Shown piece by piece: positions 5,885-12,589 of a DNA stretch of 12,589 bases. Location of the stretch: contig SIRV01000129.1 of assembly GCA_004366195.1 (NCBI GenBank), positions 1 to 12,589 on the forward strand. The letters are read 5' to 3'. Numbering within the stretch: the stretch's first letter is position 1; every line of letters begins with the position of its first letter. The stretch comes from Actinomycetota bacterium (lineage in GTDB: Bacteria > Actinomycetota > UBA4738 > HRBIN12). The position numbers and the translations under genes were made by a program. Under the pieces are notes generated by a model that was not told the DNA's origin, ran no database searches, and saw only the letters and a program-made list of their open reading frames with translations.

Positions 5885-7978
5885 ATGGACCTGCGACCGC
5901 TGCTCGCGCCGCGCTCGATCGCGATCGTCGGGGCCTCGGAGTCCTCCGACTCGTGGGCGCCGGAGTTCGAGCGCTCCCTCCGGCACGTCGGGTTCCGCGG
6001 CGAGCTGTACCCCATCAACCCCAAGTACGAGACGGTGTGGGGACGGCCGTGCCTCGACTCCCCGCTCCAGCTCCCGCGGGGCGTGGACCTCCTCGTGTTC
6101 CTCGTCCCGGCCCGGGTGGTCGTCCGGATGATCGACGACGTCGCCGCGGCGGGGGTCCGCGCGGTGATGGTGGTCTCCTCCGGGTTCGCCGAGGCCGGCG
6201 AGGAGGGCAGGGCGCTCCAGGCCGAGTTGCGGGAGAAGGCGCTCCGGCACCGGCTGCCGGTCCTCGGGCCGAACGTCGAGGGGTACGTGAACTACGTGGA
6301 CCGCGTTGCGCCCTACGGGACGACGCCGCCCCCCGAGCCCGTCCCCGGCGGGATCAGCGTGATCTCGCCGTCGGGGACGGTGGCCTGGACGATGAACCAG
6401 ATGGCGTCCGACCGGGGGGTGGGGCTCCGGATCATCCTCGGGGTCGGCAACGAAGCCGTCATCGGCCTCGGCGACATGTTCGCCTGGGCCGCGGAGGACC
6501 CCCACACGAAGCTCGTCGCCACCTACATCGAGACCATGCGGGACGTGGAGGGGATCGAGCGCGGCCTCGATGCCCTCCGGCGGGCGCGCAAGCCGGTGCT
6601 CGTGTGCGCCCCGGCGGGTCGGAGCGAAGCCGCGCGACGCTCGATCGTCGCGCACACCGGCGCGCTCGCCGGGAACACGGCGCTCCGGGACGCGTGGCTG
6701 CGGGGCCACGGCGCGATCCTCGTGGAGGACCCGGTCACGATGTTCGAGGCCGCCGTGCTCCTCAGCCATCACCGGCGCCTGCGCGCGCCGGGGGTGGCGG
6801 CCGCGCTCCAGTCCGGAGGGGCGTGCACGCTCTTCGCCGAGGCGGCGGGGGCGAAGGGGCTCTCGCTGCCCGAGTTCACGGTGGAGACGAAGGCCCGGCT
6901 CCGCGAGGTCCTGCCGCCCTTCGCCTCCCAGAACAACCCGCTCGACGTCACCGGTCAGGCCGCGGTGGAGACCGAGATGTTCGAGGGGGCGCTGGAGGCC
7001 CTCGCGAACGACCCGAACGTCGGGTTCGTGGCGTTCGACGCGTTCCCCCCGCGCCTCCCGGACGAGACGGTGTGGGCGGAGCACCTCCTCGGTCGCGTCC
7101 GCGAGCTGCAGCGCGAGACGAAGGTGGCCTTCGCCTCGGTGGCGATGAGCCCGCTCGCGTACGACGCTCGGGCGAAGGCCTGGACCCGGGCCCAGCGCCT
7201 GCCCTTCCTCCAGGGCCACCACGCCGCGACGGGGGCGATCCGAGCCCTCGTGGACCTGCAGACCTCGCGGGCCCGCTCCATCCCCGACCTCCCTCCGCAT
7301 CCGAACCGGGGGGCGGCGCTCCGGCTGCTGCGCGGTCTCTCCGGGCCCCTCGACGAGATCCAGGGGGCGAGGCTGCTCGAGCTGTACGGGGTGCGCCGGC
7401 CGCGGGAGGCCACGGTCTCGACCCCCGAGGAGGCCGCCGAGGCGGCGCGTCGGATCGGCTTCCCGGTGGCGGTGAAGGCCCTCGCCGCCGAGATCCCCCA
7501 CAAGGCCAAGCTCGGCGGCGTGCGGCTCGGCCTGCGGAACCCCACCGACGTGGAGGTCGCGGCCGCCGAGGTGCTCCAGGCGGCGCAGCGGGCCGGCGCC
7601 GCCTCGCCGAAGGTGCTCGTGCAGCAGATGGCCCACGGGCACGAGGTCCTCGTCGGCGCCGTGGTGGACGAGCGCTTCGGCGCCTGCGTGACGATGCGGC
7701 CGGGCGGGGCGCTCGCGGAGGCCGGGTCCGCGGTCTTCGTGGCCGCTCCGCTCACCCCGGCGCAGGCCCGCGCCTACGTCGAGGAGCAGGCGGGGCGCTG
7801 CGGCCTCGACCCCGACGAACACGACCTCCGCGCCGTGGCCAAGGCGGTCGAGGCCATCGCCCGCGCCGCCCACGACCTGCGGGACCGGCTCGCCTCCCTG
7901 GAGGCCAACCCGCTCCTCGTCTCCGAGCGCGGCGCGGTCGCCGTGGACGCCCTCGCCGAGGCCCGGGCACCGGCGTGA
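5885..7978 (+). CDS. NDP-forming acyl-CoA synthetase (acetate-CoA ligase, ADP-forming type), fused subunits
   Basis: This 697-residue enzyme reversibly interconverts an acyl-CoA, ADP and phosphate with a carboxylic acid, CoA and ATP. In catabolism it makes ATP by substrate-level phosphorylation. Domains in order are a Rossmann CoA-binding domain opening with APRSIAIVGASES (about 8-130), succinyl-CoA-ligase-like flavodoxin domains with the phospho-acceptor His257 in VAHTGALAGN, and a C-terminal ATP-grasp domain from about 480. The ATP-grasp part shows K531 and His539 in IPHKAKLGGVRLGL, corresponding to the second phosphohistidine of archaeal ADP-forming acetyl-CoA synthetases. Alpha and beta parts are thus fused in one chain. 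ATG 5885 has GAGG nine bases upstream. An in-frame GTG at 5870 overlaps the previous stop (GTGA) and follows GGAGGGG, so it is a real alternative adding five residues. The gene overlaps the EamA start by 4 bp. A protein-lysine acetyltransferase fusion is excluded because no GNAT domain is seen. Confidence 0.92.
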   Translation: MDLRPLLAPRSIAIVGASESSDSWAPEFERSLRHVGFRGELYPINPKYETVWGRPCLDSPLQLPRGVDLLVFLVPARVVVRMIDDVAAAGVRAVMVVSSGFAEAGEEGRALQAELREKALRHRLPVLGPNVEGYVNYVDRVAPYGTTPPPEPVPGGISVISPSGTVAWTMNQMASDRGVGLRIILGVGNEAVIGLGDMFAWAAEDPHTKLVATYIETMRDVEGIERGLDALRRARKPVLVCAPAGRSEAARRSIVAHTGALAGNTALRDAWLRGHGAILVEDPVTMFEAAVLLSHHRRLRAPGVAAALQSGGACTLFAEAAGAKGLSLPEFTVETKARLREVLPPFASQNNPLDVTGQAAVETEMFEGALEALANDPNVGFVAFDAFPPRLPDETVWAEHLLGRVRELQRETKVAFASVAMSPLAYDARAKAWTRAQRLPFLQGHHAATGAIRALVDLQTSRARSIPDLPPHPNRGAALRLLRGLSGPLDEIQGARLLELYGVRRPREATVSTPEEAAEAARRIGFPVAVKALAAEIPHKAKLGGVRLGLRNPTDVEVAAAEVLQAAQRAGAASPKVLVQQMAHGHEVLVGAVVDERFGACVTMRPGGALAEAGSAVFVAAPLTPAQARAYVEEQAGRCGLDPDEHDLRAVAKAVEAIARAAHDLRDRLASLEANPLLVSERGAVAVDALAEARAPA

Positions 7979-8826
7979 TCTACGGGCTCGCGGCCGCCCT
8001 CGGCTGGGGCCTCGCGGACTTCGGTGGGGCGGTGGTGGCGCGGCGGCTCGGGAGCGTGTGGACGGTCCTGCTCTCCCAGGTGTGCACGGCCGCGGCGATG
8101 ACGGCCATGTTGCTCGCCGGGGGCCATCGCATCGGGGTGCTCGCGCCGATCCTCGGGTGGGTCGTGCTGAATGCGCTCGCCGGCGCGGCCGCCTACGCCC
8201 TCCACTACCGCGCGCTCCAGCTCGGACCGGTCGCCGTGGTGTCGCCGATCGGGGCGGCCTACGCGCTCGTCGGGCTGGTCCTGGCGGTCGTCCTGCTCGG
8301 CGAGCGACCCAGCGGCCCGGCCATGGCCGGGGCCATCGTCACCGTGGTCGGGGTCATGCTCGCCTCGGCGGATCTGCCTCGGGTGCTCGAGGGGACGCAC
8401 CAGCGAGCACCGGGGCTCCCCTTCGCCCTCGCCTCGGCCTTCCTGTTCGGGGTGGCGGGGTTCATCCTCGCCTGGCTGAGCCGGGAGGTCGGCTGGGTCG
8501 TCGGGCTGTGGTCATCGCGCGTCGGGCAGGTGGTGGCCCTCGGCGCGGTGGGGCTCGGGCTCGGCCGCGGCTCCGCGCCGGAGCCCATGCGCGGCGCGGC
8601 GGTCGCGGGGGCGTTCGCCGTGGGGCTCGCCGATCTCCTCGGGGTCGCGATGTACGCGCTCGGCGCGGAGCGCGGGTTCGTCTCCATCGTCGTCGTCGCG
8701 TCCTGCGTGTTCCCGCTCATCGCGGTGGCCCTCTCGGTGCTGCTGCTCGGTGAGCGGCCGGTGGCCAACCAGTACCTGGGCGTGGCGCTCGTGGCCGGCG
8801 GGCTCGCGCTCCTCGGCCTGGGGTAG
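7975..8826 (+). CDS. EamA/DMT-superfamily transporter
   Basis: This is a predicted inner-membrane transporter of 283 residues, almost wholly hydrophobic, with about ten helices in two EamA repeats. Each repeat ends in the same pattern: VLLGERPSG near residue 100-108 and LLLGERPVA near 257-265, each followed by a glycine-rich helix (GAIVTVVGVMLAS and GVALVAGGLALLG). This internal duplication is the mark of the drug/metabolite transporter superfamily, whose members usually export metabolites, amino acids or toxic analogues. The start GTG at 7975 overlaps the TGA of the acyl-CoA synthetase as GTGA, which implies translational coupling. The next gene begins 15 bp after its TAG stop. Its place inside a catabolic operon suggests movement of a product or intermediate of that pathway, but the substrate cannot be read from the sequence. 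Confidence 0.88.
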   Translation: MIYGLAAALGWGLADFGGAVVARRLGSVWTVLLSQVCTAAAMTAMLLAGGHRIGVLAPILGWVVLNALAGAAAYALHYRALQLGPVAVVSPIGAAYALVGLVLAVVLLGERPSGPAMAGAIVTVVGVMLASADLPRVLEGTHQRAPGLPFALASAFLFGVAGFILAWLSREVGWVVGLWSSRVGQVVALGAVGLGLGRGSAPEPMRGAAVAGAFAVGLADLLGVAMYALGAERGFVSIVVVASCVFPLIAVALSVLLLGERPVANQYLGVALVAGGLALLGLG

Positions 8827-8841
8827 GGGAAAGGAGGAGGG

Positions 8842-10005
8842 GTGCACGACTGGCCGGTGTTCGACGCCGCCGAGCTGCGGCGGGAGCGATGGGGCAAGAC
8901 GGCCGAGCTGATGGCGACGCTCGGCCTCGACCACCTGCTGCTCACCACGTTCGACGCGATCCGCTACACGACCGACGTCCGGACCCTCATCATCGCCGAG
9001 GGCTTCGACTGGTTCGCCGCCGTGGTCGGGCCGGACGGCACGTGCGACGTCCTCGTGCCGTGGGTGGACGAGCGGGTGGGCGACCCCGATCCCGACATGC
9101 CCTGGGTGCGCTCGCTCCGGCCCCTCCCGTCGTGGAGCCCGGCCCTCGCGCACCGCGGGTTCTGGGTCGGGGCGCTGGCCGCGGTCCTGCGGGAGCGGGG
9201 TGCGCGGCGGGTGGGTCTGGACCTGCTCGCCTCCGATCTGCTCGAGGGCTTGCGGGCGGAGCTGCCGGAGGCGACGTTCCGCGGCGTCGCGAGCGAGCTC
9301 TACGACCTGCGCCTGCGCAAGGACGCGGTGGAGATCCGCCTGCTGGAGGCGGCGAGCGCGGTGAACTCGCGCGCGGCGGAGGCCGCGCTGGCGGCCGCTC
9401 GCCCGGGGGTCCTCGACCACGACGTGCTCGCCGCCGCGATGGGGCACCTCCAACGTGCCGGCGTCGAGTACCTGTCCCACTCGCTCTGCAACGTGCGGCG
9501 GGGCAGCGGCACCTGGTTCGCCGTCGGGAACGAGCTCCGCGAGGGCGAGGCCTTCTTCTTCGACATCGGCTGCTACGGCGCCGGCGGGTACGCGTCGGAC
9601 ATGGCGCGCGTCGGGTTCGTGGGCGAGCCACCGGCGTCGGTCCGCGAGGCACACCGACGGTTGCTCGAGGCCCACCGGATCGGGGAGGAGACCGCCCGGC
9701 CGGGCGTGCGCGCCTCCGAGATCCAGGCGGCGGTCAACGGCTACCTGGAACGGCAGGGTCTCCCCGTCACGCCCTACTCCGTGGGGCACGGGATCGGGCT
9801 GCGCGCCTGCGAGCTGCCGACCATCCACCGGGCCGACCGCATGGACCGGGACCAGGTCCTCCTCGAGGGGATGGTGATCGCCCTGGAGCCGGAGACGACC
9901 GTGGAGGTGGACGGGCGGCCGGTGGTGCTGAAGGTCGAGGACGACTACGTCGTCGAGGGCGACGGCCTGCGCCGTCTCACCGACGCCCCGTACGCGGGAA
10001 CCTGA
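8842..10005 (+). CDS. M24-family metallopeptidase (Xaa-Pro aminopeptidase/creatinase-like)
   Basis: This cytoplasmic pita-bread-fold hydrolase has 387 residues, a normal length for creatinase/prolidase-type proteins with an N-terminal domain (about 1-155) and a catalytic domain (about 160-387). All five metal ligands of the M24 fold are visible: D241 in FFFDIG, D253 in YASDMARVG, H316 in SVGHGIGL, E349 in ALEPET and E366 in KVEDDYVV. It should therefore be a dinuclear metal enzyme. Creatinase, which is metal-free, is less likely. Typical substrates are Xaa-Pro peptides, and the subgroup also includes ectoine-derivative and other amide hydrolases, so the substrate is open. GTG 8842 follows AAGGAGGAGG (8831-8840), a very strong site. 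It is the last gene of the operon; the next promoter lies just after its stop. No signal peptide is seen. Confidence 0.9.
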   Translation: MHDWPVFDAAELRRERWGKTAELMATLGLDHLLLTTFDAIRYTTDVRTLIIAEGFDWFAAVVGPDGTCDVLVPWVDERVGDPDPDMPWVRSLRPLPSWSPALAHRGFWVGALAAVLRERGARRVGLDLLASDLLEGLRAELPEATFRGVASELYDLRLRKDAVEIRLLEAASAVNSRAAEAALAAARPGVLDHDVLAAAMGHLQRAGVEYLSHSLCNVRRGSGTWFAVGNELREGEAFFFDIGCYGAGGYASDMARVGFVGEPPASVREAHRRLLEAHRIGEETARPGVRASEIQAAVNGYLERQGLPVTPYSVGHGIGLRACELPTIHRADRMDRDQVLLEGMVIALEPETTVEVDGRPVVLKVEDDYVVEGDGLRRLTDAPYAGT

Positions 10006-10011
10006 TCCCAC

Positions 10012-10040
10012 TTGACCGCCGTGTCGGTTGGTCGTACCAT
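10012..10040 (+). promoter_or_regulatory. Promoter of the phosphoesterase-permease unit
   Basis: TTGACC (10012-10017), a 17-bp spacer and TACCAT (10035-10040) form the best sigma70-type promoter in the window. The -35 starts only seven bases after the M24 stop codon, so the downstream pair can be transcribed separately. A start near 10047 would leave a leader of about 54 nt before GTG 10101. Confidence 0.62.
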
Positions 10041-10054
10041 GCGGCCCCTCATGG

Positions 10055-10072
10055 ACCTATCAAGCGATAGGT
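10055..10072. promoter_or_regulatory. Perfect inverted repeat in the 5' leader, operator or hairpin
   Basis: ACCTATC (10055-10061) and GATAGGT (10066-10072) are exact reverse complements separated by AAGC. The element is AT-rich compared with its surroundings and starts about eight bases after the predicted transcription start. That is a typical place for a repressor operator; as RNA it would form a 7-bp stem with a tetraloop upstream of the ribosome binding site. Which of the two applies is not known. Confidence 0.5.
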
Positions 10073-10100
10073 TGAGCGTGGGGGAACCGAGGACGGAGAC

Positions 10101-11054
10101 GTGGCGCAGACGACGATCTACTACGCGGCGGACATCCACGGGTCCGAGCGCTGCTGGCGGAAGTTCCTGAACGCCGCCAAGTTCTACGGCGCCGATGTCC
10201 TGATCCTCGGGGGGGACGTCACCGGGAAGGTGCTCGTGCCGATCGTGCGTCGGGGCGGCGCGTGGGTGGGACGGATCCTCGGCGAGGTCCGCCGGGCGGA
10301 GACCCAGGAGGAGCTGGAGCGGCTCAAGGACGTCCTCCGCACCAACGGCATGTATCCGTACGTGTGCGACGAGGACGAGTACGAGCGGCTCGAGCGCGAC
10401 CACACCTACATGCGCTCGGTCTTCTCCCAGCAGATGCGGGCCCACCTCGCGCGGTGGATCGAGCTCGCCGACGAGCGCCTGCGCGGCTCCGGGGTGGAGG
10501 TCTACGTCATGCCGGGCAACGACGACGAGTTCGGCGTGGAGGACGTGATCGCCTCCAGCGAGGTGGTGGTGAACCCGGAGGGACGCGTGGTGGAGATCGC
10601 GGGCGGCCAGCTCGAGATGATCAGCCTGGGGTGGGCGAACCCCACCCCCTGGCACAGCCCCCGGGAGTGCACCGACGAGGAGCTCGGGGAGAAGATCCGC
10701 GCCATGCTGCCGGGGCTCTCGGGCTCCAAGCCGGCCCTGTTCAACCTCCACGTGCCGCCGCGCGGCTCCGGGTTGGACTGGGCGCCGCTCCTCACCGAGG
10801 ACCTGCGGCCGGTGCAGGCGGGCGGCGAGATCCAGATGGTGCCGGTCGGCAGCGACGCGGTGGCCGAGGTCCTGCGCGAGCACCAGCCGCTGCTCGGCCT
10901 GCACGGCCACATCCACGAGTCGAGGGGTTCGGCGCGGATCGGCGCGACGCTGTCGCTGAACCCGGGGAGCCGCTACGGGGAGGGGGTCCTGGATGGAGCG
11001 CTCGTGACGGTCCGCAAGGGCAAGGTGACGTCGTACCAGCTGGTGTCGGGGTGA
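10101..11054 (+). CDS. Calcineurin-like metallophosphoesterase, variant GND motif
   Basis: This is a predicted dinuclear-metal phosphoesterase of 317 residues. The metal-binding motifs occur in order: ADIHG (D11, H13), GGDVTGK (D39), PGNDDEF (N140), NLHVPP (H217) and LHGHIHES (H270, H272), then NPGSRYGEG near the C-terminus. In many relatives the fourth motif is GNH and its histidine helps protonate the leaving group; here the residue is aspartate. About 100 residues lie between GGD and GND, including a charged, probably helical insertion (about 63-125) that may form a cap over the active site. Substrates in the family range from cyclic nucleotides to phosphoproteins, so none is assigned. GTG 10101 has GAGGA seven bases upstream. 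The gene follows its own promoter and inverted repeat and precedes an APC permease by 15 bp, probably in one transcript. No signal peptide is seen. Confidence 0.88.
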   Translation: MAQTTIYYAADIHGSERCWRKFLNAAKFYGADVLILGGDVTGKVLVPIVRRGGAWVGRILGEVRRAETQEELERLKDVLRTNGMYPYVCDEDEYERLERDHTYMRSVFSQQMRAHLARWIELADERLRGSGVEVYVMPGNDDEFGVEDVIASSEVVVNPEGRVVEIAGGQLEMISLGWANPTPWHSPRECTDEELGEKIRAMLPGLSGSKPALFNLHVPPRGSGLDWAPLLTEDLRPVQAGGEIQMVPVGSDAVAEVLREHQPLLGLHGHIHESRGSARIGATLSLNPGSRYGEGVLDGALVTVRKGKVTSYQLVSG

Positions 11055-11069
11055 TCCGAGGAGGGGGCG

Positions 11070-12589
11070 ATGGCCGAAGGTACGGCACCGCGACTGTTCG
11101 TCCGTGAGGCGACCGGGCTCACGAAGGACATCCGGCCGCTCGACATCTTCGTGTACAACACGAACAACCAGAACATCGGGATCGGGGTGGCGTTCATCCT
11201 GCTCCTGGTCCCGGCCCTGTACCCGGGGGCGAGCATGTTCTGGGGCACGCTGCTCTCGTGCCTGATCGCGCTGCCCATGGCGACCGTCTACGCGTACTTC
11301 GCGTCGGTGATGCCACGCTCGGGCGGCGACTACGTCTACATCAGCCGCACGCTCCACCCCGCGCTGGGGTTCGTGAGCGGCTGGAACTGGGTGGCGTGGA
11401 TGACCCTCTACGTCGGGATCCCCGCCGCGTTCTTCGGCCAGTACGGCCTCACCGGCCTGTTCCGGATGCTCGGAGCCTCGCTCGACAACGACGGCCTGAT
11501 CCGACTGGGCGACCGGTTCTCGACCGACTGGGGGATCTTCCTCGCGGGCACGGCCCTCATCGCCTTCTTCGGCGTCGTGTTCTGGCGGGGGACGCGCCTG
11601 TACTTCAAGATCCAGAACGTCGCGTTCGCCATCGCGACCCTCGGGCTGGTCCTCGCCGCGGTGATCCTGCTGTTCTCCAGCCAGGACCGCATGGTGGCGG
11701 CGTTCAACGGGTACGCGGTCTCGCTCGGCGGCCCGGCCGACGCGGCGCAGCGGGTCATCGAGACGGCGAAGGAGCAGGGCTTCGTGGCCGACGCGCCGTT
11801 CTCCTGGTACCAGACGCTGATCTCGATGGTGTGGCCGCTGTACATCGTGCTCTTCGCCATCACCTCGAGCTTCCTCGGGGGCGAGGTCCGCCAAGCCCGC
11901 AAGACGCAGTTCCTCGGCATGCCGGTCTCGGTCCTGTACGTGACGGCGTGGATGCTCGTGCTGATCGCGCTCGTGTCGCGGGTGGCGGGCAGCGAGCTCC
12001 TCGGGGCGCTCGGGTACCTCGCTCCGGAGGACCTGCAGCGGGCGGCGGGGATGTCGTTCGCGCCGACGTACAACGAGCTCGTCGGCATGCTCGTGATCAG
12101 CAACCCGCTCGTCGTGCTGTTCCTCGGGATCTCGTTCGTGTTCTGGACCTACGTGTGGCTCCCGATCAACTACCTGGCCTCGACACGGGCCATGCTCGCA
12201 TGGTCGTTCGACCGCGTGTTCCCGGAGAAGGTCGCCTACGTGAACCCCAGGACCCACACGCCGACCTGGGCCATCCTCATCGTGGGGCTCCTCGGGGAGT
12301 TCGCGCTCGTCGCCTACGTGCTGAACTGGGTGACGAACATCTCCGGCATCTTCGGCTGGCTGATCTCGTTCATCCTCACCTGCGCGGCGGCCGTGGCCTT
12401 CCCCTACCGGCGGCGGGACCTGTACGAGACGTCCCCGTTCCGGCGGTCCATCGCGGGCCTCCCCTGGATCAGCGTGGTGGGGGCGCTCGGGATCGTCGGG
12501 CTGCTCGTCGCCGAGTACGCGTTCTGGAAGGACCCCATCGTGGGGGTCGTGGCCTGGCCCTGGATGATGCGGTCGATCCCGCTCGTGTT
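11070..12589 (+). CDS. APC-superfamily amino acid/amine permease (3' end outside window)
   Basis: This is an inner-membrane secondary transporter of the amino acid-polyamine-organocation superfamily. The first 506 codons are present and the frame is open to the window end, so the C-terminus is missing. The clearest family mark is SVMPRSGGDYVYISRTLHPALGF (about residues 82-104), the conserved segment around helices 2-3. Many hydrophobic helices follow, with a soluble-looking loop at about 212-250. Helix 1 is unusual: it is preceded by the asparagine-rich stretch YNTNNQN and contains IGIGVAF, the likely unwound substrate-binding part. ATG 11070 follows GAGGAGGGGG (11058-11067). It lies 15 bp after the phosphoesterase gene, in the same probable operon. 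With PotABCD nearby, import of amines or amino acids is reasonable, but no specific substrate can be named. Confidence 0.9.
   Translation, partial: MAEGTAPRLFVREATGLTKDIRPLDIFVYNTNNQNIGIGVAFILLLVPALYPGASMFWGTLLSCLIALPMATVYAYFASVMPRSGGDYVYISRTLHPALGFVSGWNWVAWMTLYVGIPAAFFGQYGLTGLFRMLGASLDNDGLIRLGDRFSTDWGIFLAGTALIAFFGVVFWRGTRLYFKIQNVAFAIATLGLVLAAVILLFSSQDRMVAAFNGYAVSLGGPADAAQRVIETAKEQGFVADAPFSWYQTLISMVWPLYIVLFAITSSFLGGEVRQARKTQFLGMPVSVLYVTAWMLVLIALVSRVAGSELLGALGYLAPEDLQRAAGMSFAPTYNELVGMLVISNPLVVLFLGISFVFWTYVWLPINYLASTRAMLAWSFDRVFPEKVAYVNPRTHTPTWAILIVGLLGEFALVAYVLNWVTNISGIFGWLISFILTCAAAVAFPYRRRDLYETSPFRRSIAGLPWISVVGALGIVGLLVAEYAFWKDPIVGVVAWPWMMRSIPLV

Noticed and set aside
5852..7873. Open frame of about 673 codons on the minus strand
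   Set aside because: Antisense to the acyl-CoA synthetase, low-complexity composition, no recognisable domain and no good ribosome binding site noted.
5953..7974. Long plus-strand open frame upstream of and in frame with EamA
   Set aside because: It is an alternative frame of the acyl-CoA synthetase gene; the real EamA start is GTG 7975, where the hydrophobic protein begins.
8512..10011. Open frame of about 499 codons on the minus strand
   Set aside because: Antisense to EamA and the M24 gene; composition is typical of a reverse-strand shadow.
9945..12257. Very long open frame of about 770 codons on the minus strand
   Set aside because: It lies antisense to the phosphoesterase and permease, both with intact family motifs. 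Its translation is rich in R, H, E, P and V with no domain, as expected for a shadow of GC-rich codons.

Overview
The window is about 12.6 kb of very GC-rich DNA (roughly 70% by eye) with dense genes, frequent GTG starts, 4-bp start/stop overlaps and purine-rich Shine-Dalgarno sites. The substrate-binding protein carries a twin-arginine lipoprotein signal. Together these fit a free-living high-GC bacterium, most likely an actinomycetote or a similar high-GC environmental lineage such as Chloroflexota. That placement is inference; no rRNA or marker gene is present. I see no tRNA, CRISPR array, transposase, phage gene or IS end.

Layout. (1) Positions 1-452 (+) hold the C-terminal part of an NAD(P)-dependent aldehyde dehydrogenase cut by the window edge. 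(2) Positions 522-4840 hold a complete spermidine/putrescine-type ABC importer. The ATPase PotA is on the + strand. The operon potD-potB-potC runs on the - strand toward it, so the potA and potC stop codons face each other 10 bp apart. (3) Positions 4841-5027 are a divergent intergenic region with candidate promoters in both directions and a spaced inverted repeat. (4) Positions 5028-10005 (+) are a tightly packed four-gene operon: a crotonase-fold enoyl-CoA hydratase-like protein, a fused NDP-forming acyl-CoA synthetase, an EamA/DMT transporter and an M24 metallopeptidase-like protein. (5) A good sigma70-type promoter at 10012-10040 and a perfect 7-bp inverted repeat at 10055-10072 precede a second + strand unit. 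It holds a calcineurin-like metallophosphoesterase and an APC amino acid/amine permease that runs off the window end.

How the genes may work together (inference). The region looks like a scavenging and catabolic neighbourhood for amines, amino acids or small peptides. PotABCD and the APC permease would import. The aldehyde dehydrogenase could oxidise an aminoaldehyde-type intermediate, and the M24 protein could cleave a peptide or related C-N bond. The crotonase and the NDP-forming acyl-CoA synthetase could process a short acyl-CoA and recover ATP, and EamA could export a product.

All genes belong to known families. I did not find convincing evidence of a wholly new system. The points that most merit follow-up are the convergent split of the transporter, the substituted catalytic residues of the crotonase, the altered PotD pocket, the operator-like repeat, and the pairing of a variant phosphoesterase with the permease.
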